From Lachnospiraceae bacterium (lineage in GTDB: Bacteria > Bacillota > Clostridia > Lachnospirales > Lachnospiraceae), in contig JAAWOU010000003.1 of NCBI GenBank assembly GCA_022799755.1, forward strand, positions 1 to 64,000: a stretch of 64,000 bases of DNA, written 5' to 3'. Under the pieces are notes generated by a model. That model had not been told where the DNA came from and made no database searches. It saw only the letters and a list, made by a program, of their open reading frames with translations. The position numbers were made by a program, and so were the translations under genes. Positions 7,797 through 14,673 of this stretch are shown here, piece by piece. The stretch's first letter is position 1; every line of letters begins with the position of its first letter.

Positions 7797-10700
7797 TCAA
7801 GGCCGACCTCCTTTCTCCTTTTTACGCCTCATGCCGAGACCGTACACAAGACTGACCGCGATTGCCGCGAGACCGCCTAATGTATACATTGTGATGCCGG
7901 GGCCGCCGGTTTCAGGAAGCATAGCGCCGGTACTATTGGCAATTTCAATGGTATACGTCTCTTCCTGCTCATCCTTTGTGATCGTGACCTCTTCCATGTT
8001 CTCTTTCTTGTCAATGCCGCCTGTGGTAACGGTGATGACAAAGGCCTTTGCCGGTAAAATATAGCCGGCCGGCGCTTTCGTTTCCAGAATATGCCAGGTT
8101 CCAAGTCCCAGACTTCTGACGGGTTCATCGGTGGTCGTGTCGCATAACACGCCGGCCGTTCCCTCTACCTCTGCGGACTTCCATGTGTATTCCGTGGTTT
8201 GGCCGTCATCCGCCGTATACGTCACCTTAAATTCCGCACCGTTCAGATAGCGGTTCCCGGCTCCTGTCTCTTTTTTCCGAAGCATCACCGATTTCTCGGC
8301 GGGTACGTTGGCAACTTTCACCTCAATCGAGGTTTCCTCCGTCCCCACGCTTGCCTGGGCTATTATGTCTGTGCCCTGTCTGAGAGTAATCGTCTCAACG
8401 CCCACTTCCAGTTCATACGGCGCTTCCGGCGTCACATATCCTTCCGGCGCGCTTACTTCCTGCAGCCAGTAGGATCCCAGTTCCAGAGGTTCGTCAAAGA
8501 CAAGTCCATTCTCTCCCGATACCTTTGTTCCATCCGGATTTTCGGCTGTTGTCCATATGGATTCGGGATTGGTCTCCCCCTCAAATGTATCCGCGGTCTT
8601 GTTGTAGAGCTTAAATACCGCGCCTTCCAGGAATGTATCCTGATCTCCCTGGTTTGCGGCTGCTGTTTTCAGAAGTCTCACTGTCCTGGTCTTCAGGCAG
8701 TTGGTGATGGTGTAGACATTGATTTCTTTTGCTTGGCCGTCTATGGTCAGTGTTTCAGTGGTCTTTACCGCGTAAACGATATCCGTGTCTGCCTGCTGCG
8801 CTGCCGCTTCATAGCGGTCATCCAGATTCACTTCCGAAACTCTGTACTCTATTGCCTCGGGCAGCTCGGTGACCAGTTCCGTCCACTGCGCTGCCGCGTC
8901 CGATGATCCCTCCGGCGCTCTCAGTGTCACAATGCCATCCGTTCCGTTATCGATGGGTTTCCAGGCATCCTCGGCTCCGTTTCGATATTCGACTTTAAAC
9001 TGAACCTCCTCCGGACGGAATCCCTTTGCGTCGTTCTCATCATCCCATACTTTTACCAGCTTAATGGGGACGATCTTCTCGTTCCTGACGATTATATTTC
9101 CGTCTTCCATCGTGCCCTCTGGTGCACTGGCGCCGGTGTAAATCATGTTGGCGGGAATCTTTGCGTCCTGTGCCACATCACTCGGCGCATTTGTATAGCA
9201 GACTGTCACGGTACCGACTTCTTTGCCGCCTTCCGGCACTGCTTTGTATCCGGCCGGAGCTTTTGTCTCGACTAATGTGTAGGTGCCCCATGGCAAGTTT
9301 TCAAAACCTGTCAGGCCGTTTTCGTCAGAGATTCCCTTGAGCGGATTTCCGTCCCGGTCTGTTACCGTCTGGCCATTCTGTCTCAGGATAAACTCGGCTC
9401 CCTGGATTCCCTGAAGAGGGGTTGACATATCGTCCTGGTCCGCTTTCTTTAGGGAAATGTCGTACAGCAGGCCGCGGACATAGGGAACCGGGAATGCCAG
9501 CGTTGTACCCTTGTCATATGTCAGGGTGGCCGACTCATTTACCCGATAGCTGTGACCTGTGTTTGCACCATTGTGTTCGTCGTCTGCACCGCTGTTCATA
9601 CAGCCGGCACAGCTGTTAAAACCGGCTTTTGTCACATCCAGCCTTACTCTGTAAATCAGTTCGGCTACATTACATCTCCAAACAATTTTTGTGTTTCCCT
9701 CCACGGTTTCAACATAATCAGGATTTCCTTTCACCTTGGGTACCCAAGTCAATCTTCCGCTGCCGGCATCATAACTGGGTGCCTGGTCATAGTCTCCCTT
9801 TACGACGCTGTCATAAATGATGTAGTCTCCCATGTCATCTACGACACTTTTTAAATCAAACTTTGTTACCATTTCCTTCTGCAGAATATCGATAACCGTA
9901 TCCGGCAGTTGAATTGTATTGGATCCCTCCCTTACTTCAGGACCAATCAACATATACTTTCCTGCATTGTCACCTTGCGATAGCTTAATATAAAGTGTTA
10001 TGTTATTTCCTTTTTCAAAGCTAAAGGGGACATTGCTCGCCAATACATTCCCATTCCTGTCTTTCAGAGTTATTGTACATTTTTTATTTAAACTGCTCCC
10101 ATATGCCACACCAACATCGCTTCCGTTTAGCGCAATAATCGTTCCTATCGTAGTGTCATGGTTGTTGTTGGAAGATATGGCGGCAAATTCCGACATTTCA
10201 AAGTAACTGGTAAATTCTTCTTTCATATCCACCGACAGATACACCAGGAACTCATTCTCCACATCCGTGGGAATCACATTCTTCTGAAGTCGGACCTTGT
10301 CATTCTTTGCGGGCTTATCTCCAGCGGTATTTCCCACATATCCCCCGCTTACAATCTGCCACCCGTTCTTTCCCTCCGGCAGCGTCATCTTATCCAGAAT
10401 GCTTCCCTCCGTTTCTTCCGCCACCGTGGCCGCGCTGTTCATGCTGTACACGGCCGCGCCTGTGGTGGAGAAGCTGTCCTGGGTAAATTCAAAGTCGCTT
10501 CCCTCACCGCTTTCCACTACCTGAGCATCGAGAACCTCGGTCCCGTCCTCTGCAAAGTGTACGGCCGACGTGATCTCGCCCTCGTTCACTGTCACCGGGT
10601 TCTGATAGCTGATGCGGATGTCCACCGGTGCCTCCGGCTCTATCTTCTCATTGTCCACCAGGAAAGTGATATCGAAGAACCTGACAAAGGATATCTGGAT

Positions 10701-12587
10701 CTCTTTCTCCGGCGTCTCCGGGTCCATGTTTTCCTGAGCGATGGCCTGGAGCATCTCCTGGTAGCATGCCTCGAACTCGGCAGTGCCTTTCAGAATTTCT
10801 TCCACTTTCAGCGTTGCCCTCTTGGGAATCCGCGCCTCCGCGCCATATGTCACCATGACCGTATAGTCTTCTCCCTGTGCGGTCAAAGTGCGTCCGCCCT
10901 CAGGGAACTGCTCTTGCGCCGCCACCGTGGCCAGTACGGATACACCGTTTTGCACAAATCCGAATCCGGTGCTTTCCTCGGTCTCCTCAACCGTGCCTGC
11001 CAAAGCCACTGTGCCGTCCTCCGCAATGCAAGCCGCCGATGCCGTTCCGTCCTCGCCCATGGCTATCGGGCTCTGATACCTGATCTTGGCCTCTACGGGC
11101 GTCTTGGGCACAACCGCTTCGCCCTCTTCTGTCACAAAGGAAATGCGGAAGAATTTTGCGAAAGTAAGTTCCATCTGCTCTTTGCTCTGGGCCTCTTCCT
11201 CTGTGATCTCGGTGTTGCTGTCTATGGCTGCCAATACTCCCTGGCAATATTTCTCGTATTCCTCCGAACCCTCCGGAATCTCCTGAACATTCAGCGCTGT
11301 CCCCAAGGGAAGCTCCGCGTCCTCGCCGCAGGTGACTTCAACCGTGTAGCCGTTTCCCTCCGCAGTGAGTGCACCCTGGAACCATTCCGGCTCGGGCTCC
11401 TCCGCAATCTGAAAGCACTCCTCTGTATGCACATGCTCTGCGGCTGCCAGCTGTCCGCAGGTGAGGGCGGTCTCAGTTGCATAGCACTCCTCGGTATGGG
11501 TATGTGCGCCCTCTGCCTCAGCGGTCTCGCAGGTCAACTCTTCGGTCCAGGCATAGCACTCGTCCGTGTGCTCATGGATCCCCTCGGGTATCTCACAGAC
11601 GGATTCCTCGCTCCAGGCATAGCATTCGTCCGTGTGCTCATGGCCCTCTTCCTCAGCCTGGCCGCAGCTTAACTCTTCATTCCAGGCATAGCATTCGTCC
11701 GTGTGCTCATGGCCCTCTTCCTCAGCCTGGCCGCAGCTTAACTCTTCATTCCAGGCGTAGCACTCGTCCGTATGCTCGTGGCTCTCCTCGGCCAGTCCGC
11801 AGGTCAGCTCCTCGGTCCAGGCATAGCATTCGTCCGTATGTTCATGCCCTTCCTCCTGGGAAGCGCAGGTCAGATCCCCTTTTGTCTTTGTGTAGCACTC
11901 CGGGCCGTGTCCGTGGCCCTCCCCGGCCGTACAGGTCAGGTCGCCCTTTACTTTCACGTAGCATTCCGGGCTGTGCCGATGCCCTGCCTCGTCCTTTCCG
12001 CAGGTCAGGTCGCCTTTTACTCTGGTATAGCACTCCGGGCTGTGCTGATGGCCGGCCTCGTCCTTTCCGCAGGTCAGGTCGCCCTTTACTTTCTCATAGC
12101 ACTCTTCGCCGTGCTCATGCTCGGTTCCCTCAGCCTCACAGATCAGGTCGCCCTTTACTTTCTCATAGCACGCCTCGCCGTGCTCATGGCCCTGGGATTC
12201 CTCCTGGCCGCAGACCAGCGTCTCCTGCTCCGTGAAGCACGCGTCCTCATGTACATGGAGCTCTGCCGTTATCTCGGGCAGGGTGCACACCAGCTCCCCC
12301 TCCTCCCCATAGCAGCTCTGGTCATGGGTGTGGATGACGTAGTCCGCCTGGCCGCAGATAAGCTCCCCGTCACTGCCCTGGCACTGCTCCGTGTGCCGGT
12401 GTATCTCCGGCTGACAGCTGAGCGCTCTCTCCCCCTCATCCGCGGTGAGCGCCTGGCCGCTCAGGGTCAGCGCCGCCACCGTCCCCGCCGTCACCAGCAG
12501 GGCCAGGCTCAGAAACGCCGTCAGCCAGATCTTATATTTCCTCTGCTCCCCCAAGATTCTTGCAGCCTGTTTCCTCAAAGATTCCAT
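7797..12587 (-). CDS. Giant LPETG adhesin with His/Cys repeats and Cna-B/SpaA modules (probable pilus tip)
   Basis: 1596 residues. An N-terminal membrane/signal segment (about 18-42) is followed by 15 copies of H-x-H-x3-C (residues 63-391), each paired with a downstream Cys. Next come two similar domains with GxxYTVxVTxG starts (about 400-700) and a large domain to about 1030. Cna-B/SpaA modules follow, recognisable from LVETKAPAGYKA, VKVWDDENDAKGFRPEEV, LQEVSAPEGYVT and ILETKAPAGYIL. LPETG is at 1557-1561, then a membrane helix and RRKKEK tail. It is larger than the pilin and precedes it in the operon, so a tip adhesin is inferred. RBS GGAAGGAG 8 nt before the ATG. Ligand and metal binding are unknown. 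Confidence 0.85.
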   Translation of the reverse strand: MESLRKQAARILGEQRKYKIWLTAFLSLALLVTAGTVAALTLSGQALTADEGERALSCQPEIHRHTEQCQGSDGELICGQADYVIHTHDQSCYGEEGELVCTLPEITAELHVHEDACFTEQETLVCGQEESQGHEHGEACYEKVKGDLICEAEGTEHEHGEECYEKVKGDLTCGKDEAGHQHSPECYTRVKGDLTCGKDEAGHRHSPECYVKVKGDLTCTAGEGHGHGPECYTKTKGDLTCASQEEGHEHTDECYAWTEELTCGLAEESHEHTDECYAWNEELSCGQAEEEGHEHTDECYAWNEELSCGQAEEEGHEHTDECYAWSEESVCEIPEGIHEHTDECYAWTEELTCETAEAEGAHTHTEECYATETALTCGQLAAAEHVHTEECFQIAEEPEPEWFQGALTAEGNGYTVEVTCGEDAELPLGTALNVQEIPEGSEEYEKYCQGVLAAIDSNTEITEEEAQSKEQMELTFAKFFRISFVTEEGEAVVPKTPVEAKIRYQSPIAMGEDGTASAACIAEDGTVALAGTVEETEESTGFGFVQNGVSVLATVAAQEQFPEGGRTLTAQGEDYTVMVTYGAEARIPKRATLKVEEILKGTAEFEACYQEMLQAIAQENMDPETPEKEIQISFVRFFDITFLVDNEKIEPEAPVDIRISYQNPVTVNEGEITSAVHFAEDGTEVLDAQVVESGEGSDFEFTQDSFSTTGAAVYSMNSAATVAEETEGSILDKMTLPEGKNGWQIVSGGYVGNTAGDKPAKNDKVRLQKNVIPTDVENEFLVYLSVDMKEEFTSYFEMSEFAAISSNNNHDTTIGTIIALNGSDVGVAYGSSLNKKCTITLKDRNGNVLASNVPFSFEKGNNITLYIKLSQGDNAGKYMLIGPEVREGSNTIQLPDTVIDILQKEMVTKFDLKSVVDDMGDYIIYDSVVKGDYDQAPSYDAGSGRLTWVPKVKGNPDYVETVEGNTKIVWRCNVAELIYRVRLDVTKAGFNSCAGCMNSGADDEHNGANTGHSYRVNESATLTYDKGTTLAFPVPYVRGLLYDISLKKADQDDMSTPLQGIQGAEFILRQNGQTVTDRDGNPLKGISDENGLTGFENLPWGTYTLVETKAPAGYKAVPEGGKEVGTVTVCYTNAPSDVAQDAKIPANMIYTGASAPEGTMEDGNIIVRNEKIVPIKLVKVWDDENDAKGFRPEEVQFKVEYRNGAEDAWKPIDNGTDGIVTLRAPEGSSDAAAQWTELVTELPEAIEYRVSEVNLDDRYEAAAQQADTDIVYAVKTTETLTIDGQAKEINVYTITNCLKTRTVRLLKTAAANQGDQDTFLEGAVFKLYNKTADTFEGETNPESIWTTAENPDGTKVSGENGLVFDEPLELGSYWLQEVSAPEGYVTPEAPYELEVGVETITLRQGTDIIAQASVGTEETSIEVKVANVPAEKSVMLRKKETGAGNRYLNGAEFKVTYTADDGQTTEYTWKSAEVEGTAGVLCDTTTDEPVRSLGLGTWHILETKAPAGYILPAKAFVITVTTGGIDKKENMEEVTITKDEQEETYTIEIANSTGAMLPETGGPGITMYTLGGLAAIAVSLVYGLGMRRKKEKGGRP
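11415..12401 (-). repeat. 15 protein-level His/Cys repeats in the adhesin
   Basis: Fifteen H-x-H-x3-C motifs (HRHTEQC, HTHDQSC, HVHEDAC, HEHGEAC, HEHGEEC, HQHSPEC, HRHSPEC, HGHGPEC, five HEHTDEC, HTHTEEC, HVHTEEC) occur at roughly 20-26-residue intervals. Each is followed about ten residues later by another Cys, usually in LTCG or LSCG. The His-His-Cys-Cys pattern would suit a small metal-binding unit, or Cys pairs forming disulfides outside the cell. Confidence 0.85.
11613..11750 (-). repeat. Exact 69-bp tandem duplication inside the adhesin
   Basis: Two head-to-tail units of 69 bp (11613-11681 and 11682-11750) appear identical at the DNA level, whereas the flanking repeats are diverged. 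Each unit encodes one 23-residue repeat, so gain or loss keeps the frame. This suggests recent duplication and a site for length variation. Confidence 0.8.
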
Positions 12588-12620
12588 TGTGCCGTCTCCT
12601 TCCTTGTATCTGCAAAACTG

Positions 12621-13325
12621 TTAGTTTATCAGTCCCATCTCCCGCACCGGCCATATCCGGAACGTGATCTTTCCCACCACGCTGTCCTCGCTGATGCAGC
12701 CCACCGACCTGCTCCGGCTGTCTACGCTGGTGGCCCTGTGGTCTCCCATGACGAAGCATTTCCCGTCCGGCACCTGGCAGGGCAGCTCTATGTCGCACTG
12801 TCCCAGGGCTTTCTGCGCCAGGTAGGGCTCGTCGACGGGCTCCCCGTTGACGTATACGTTCCCCTCCCCGTCTATGTCCACCCAGTCCCCGGCGGTGGCG
12901 ATGACCCGCTTCACCAGGATGCTGTTGTTGTAGTAGAACGCCACCACGTCGCCGATCCGGAATTTTGCGCCGGACACTGCCACCACGATATCCCCGTCCT
13001 GTAGGGTCTGTGTCATGGAGGTGCCGTCTATCCGAAGCACCGGCAGGAACAGTACCGCGGTCAGCACCGCTGCCGCCGCTACCACCAGCAGAGAGAAGCT
13101 TGTGCTGCGCAGGACCTTTCTGTACCGGCTCTTGTGCCGGGTCTTGTGCAGTTCCTCCTCCAGCTGTTCCAGGGTGGGGGCTTGCGCTTTCCGCTCCCCG
13201 GCTGTTCCCTGCTGCGGTTCCCTGCTCAGCTCCTCCAGCCCTATCTCGTCCAGGTCGTACACGTATATCTCCGCCATGGATGCCTGTTCTCTTCCGTCAG
13301 GCCGGCCCTTACGTCTGCGCTTCAT
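12621..13325 (-). CDS. lepB: Signal peptidase I (LepB family) at the head of the pilus operon
   Basis: 234 residues. A long charged cytoplasmic N-terminus (about 70 residues) is followed by one membrane helix. The Ser nucleophile is in GTSMTQTL (Ser103), the catalytic Lys in SILVKRVIATAGD (Lys139), and the GDHRATSVDSR box near 190. This is the bacterial Ser/Lys type, unlike the Ser/His enzyme at the other end of the operon. The ATG at 13325 has AGAGGA 8 nt upstream; a later in-frame ATG exists at 13277. It is first in the operon and would be the first gene read from the invertible promoter. Dedicated signal peptidases are known in pilus loci, so processing of the large pilins is inferred. Confidence 0.88.
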   Translation of the reverse strand: MKRRRKGRPDGREQASMAEIYVYDLDEIGLEELSREPQQGTAGERKAQAPTLEQLEEELHKTRHKSRYRKVLRSTSFSLLVVAAAAVLTAVLFLPVLRIDGTSMTQTLQDGDIVVAVSGAKFRIGDVVAFYYNNSILVKRVIATAGDWVDIDGEGNVYVNGEPVDEPYLAQKALGQCDIELPCQVPDGKCFVMGDHRATSVDSRSRSVGCISEDSVVGKITFRIWPVREMGLIN

Positions 13326-13354
13326 GTAAAAGTTCCTCTGTCCTGTCCCGGAGA

Positions 13355-13380
13355 TACCTCATAATAAACATTACGAGGTA
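13355..13380 (+). repeat. Left recombination site (IRL)
   Basis: Outer arms TACCTC and GAGGTA are inverted to each other. Between them lies a centre containing ATAATAAACATTACG, the exact reverse complement of the centre of the right site. Arm-spacer-arm geometry of this size is what tyrosine recombinases bind. Confidence 0.85.
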
Positions 13381-13577
13381 ATTTTGAGGGGAATATAAAG
13401 TTTTCGTTCCAAAACCCATTTTCATTCTCTATTTAGACGTATCTTTTGACTTGAAGTTTGGTATAGTGTTTTTACAGGCAGCACAAGAGCAGCCATACCT
13501 TTATTCAATGGCTGAACGGAAAGTTCCTATATATCAGAAATACTTTGGAAAATACTTTGGAAAATGATTCTCAGATA

Positions 13578-13606
13578 TTGAATTTCTAAAACGGAAAGCG
13601 TATAAT
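13578..13606 (+). promoter_or_regulatory. Sigma-A promoter inside the invertible segment, now facing right
   Basis: -35 TTGAAT (13578-13583), 17-nt spacer, perfect -10 TATAAT (13601-13606). Transcription would start near 13613 and run through the right site into the 3' end of the recombinase gene, antisense to it. After inversion it would drive lepB and the pilus genes. Confidence 0.8.
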
Positions 13607-13635
13607 GAATCAGGACTAAAGGTTATTTTCAGGAG

Positions 13636-13661
13636 TACCGCGTAATGTTTATTATGCGGTA
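13636..13661 (-). repeat. Right recombination site (IRR)
   Basis: Arms TACCGC and GCGGTA flank CGTAATGTTTATTAT, the exact reverse complement of the left-site core. Left and right sites differ by one base in each inner arm position. The site overlaps the stop codon and last three codons of the recombinase gene. Confidence 0.85.
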
Positions 13662-14509
13662 TTTTCATTGTACAGCACCAGCCCCAGGCCGTCCAGGCGC
13701 CGCTCCTGCATCTCGCAGCTCATGAGAGTGTAGATGCGGGTGGTGTTGATATTGGAATGACCCAGCAGGTCAGCCAGATGGCAGATATCTTTTTCCATAT
13801 TATAGTAAGTAACCGCAAAGAGATGGCGGAGATTGTGCGGGAAGACTTTCGCCTCCTCCACGCCGGCCTCCCGGCACAGGGCTTTCATGGAATGGAGGAT
13901 GTTGCTGCGGTCCATGGGTCTGCCGCCTCGGGTCACGAAGACGCTGCCTGTCCGGATCCCAGCCGCTTTCGCATAGCGCTTCAGCTCCCGGCACAGATCC
14001 AGCGGCAGGATCACCGTTCGGGTCTTTCCCTTGAGAGATACCGTGGCCCGTCTGGTGTGCAGAGCGTCCACGGTGACAAAGGGCAGCTCGCTGACCCGGA
14101 TGCCGGTGGCGCAGATGGCCTGCATGACCAGGCACAATCTCTGGTTACCCTTGCGTCTCGCCGTCTCCACAAGGCGCATGTACTCTTCCCTGGACAGCTC
14201 CAGCTCCTTAGAGCGGAAGACGGCTTTCTGAACCTTGAACGTGCGCACCGCGCATTCGGGCCGCCCTAAGAAGCGCAGAAAGCTGTTCACCCCGGCCAGC
14301 ATGGAATTGATGCTGGCCACTGTGTAGGTCTCCGCCAGATGCCTCTTGTAGCGGATGGCAGCCTCCTTTGTGACAGATTGCCCGCCCAGAAAGGCAATGA
14401 AAGCCTTTGCGTCACGCAGGTATTTTTCGATGGTGGCTCTGCTTTTTTCCTCTGCCTGCAGCCTCTCTCTGAATTGTTCTATCGCAGTCTTATCTTTTGT
14501 GAATTCCAT
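13652..14509 (-). CDS. Tyrosine recombinase, probable invertase of the pilus switch
   Basis: 285 residues from the ATG at 14509. The frame is open further upstream to 15493, but that overlaps sipL and is not coding. It has an N-terminal SAM-like core-binding domain (about 1-95) and a catalytic domain with the full set: Arg138 (ATGIRVSEL), Lys160 (SLKGK), His225 and Arg228 (HNLRH), His251 (LLGHSN) and Tyr260 (RIYTLM). The size matches stand-alone XerC/D-like or invertase-type enzymes rather than phage integrases with an arm-binding domain. No phage or transposon genes flank it. Its last codons lie inside the right inverted repeat, a common arrangement for cis-acting DNA invertases. It has its own promoter at 14573-14602. 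Confidence 0.9.
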   Translation of the reverse strand: MEFTKDKTAIEQFRERLQAEEKSRATIEKYLRDAKAFIAFLGGQSVTKEAAIRYKRHLAETYTVASINSMLAGVNSFLRFLGRPECAVRTFKVQKAVFRSKELELSREEYMRLVETARRKGNQRLCLVMQAICATGIRVSELPFVTVDALHTRRATVSLKGKTRTVILPLDLCRELKRYAKAAGIRTGSVFVTRGGRPMDRSNILHSMKALCREAGVEEAKVFPHNLRHLFAVTYYNMEKDICHLADLLGHSNINTTRIYTLMSCEMQERRLDGLGLVLYNENTA

Positions 14510-14572
14510 TTCCCGGCCTCCTGTCCTCCTCTTGTTCATTTGAAAGAAAATATATGACTGTTCGGATTTCTC

Positions 14573-14602
14573 ATCGTACCATATTCTCTGTGGGTTTGTC
14601 AT
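14573..14602 (-). promoter_or_regulatory. Promoter of the recombinase gene
   Basis: On the minus strand, -35 ATGACA, 18-nt spacer, and -10 TACGAT preceded by TGG (extended -10). It lies about 65 nt upstream of the recombinase start and just after the sipL terminator. Confidence 0.5.
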
Positions 14603-14616
14603 CTCTGTTTCAGAAA

Positions 14617-14654
14617 AATCCCCGGACCGTACACATCTGCACAGTCCGGGGATT
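14617..14654 (-). terminator. Rho-independent terminator of the sipL-like gene
   Basis: An 11-bp stem (AATCCCCGGAC / GTCCGGGGATT) is followed on the minus strand by TTTTTC, 20 nt beyond the sipL-like stop. It separates sipL from the recombinase. Confidence 0.85.
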
Positions 14655-14673
14655 CCGGTTCGGCCTATTCTTT

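Larger units (their letters stand above)
13355..13661. promoter_or_regulatory. Predicted invertible promoter segment (phase switch) for the pilus operon
   Basis: A 255-bp AT-rich intergenic segment (13381-13635) is bounded by 26-bp inverted sites and adjoined by a tyrosine recombinase gene. It contains a strong rightward promoter (13578-13606) and a second rightward extended -10 (TGGTATAGT, 13459-13467). It also holds two exact 12-bp direct repeats (13541-13564) and a 7-bp hairpin (13490-13514). I found no comparably good leftward promoter. Inversion would place the strong -10 at about 13410-13415 facing the lepB start, giving a leader of about 75-80 nt. The sequenced orientation is therefore predicted OFF for the surface operon. 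Confidence 0.8.

Noticed and set aside
11415-12401. Possible CRISPR-like array because of regular DNA repeats
   Set aside because: The repeats are coding, in frame and diverged at third positions, with no spacer-repeat structure.
13355-13661. Reading the inverted sites simply as a terminator pair or a transposon's ends
   Set aside because: The arms are 255 bp apart, carry internal arm-spacer-arm symmetry and lack U-tracts. There is no transposase or target duplication, and a recombinase plus promoter fit inversion much better.
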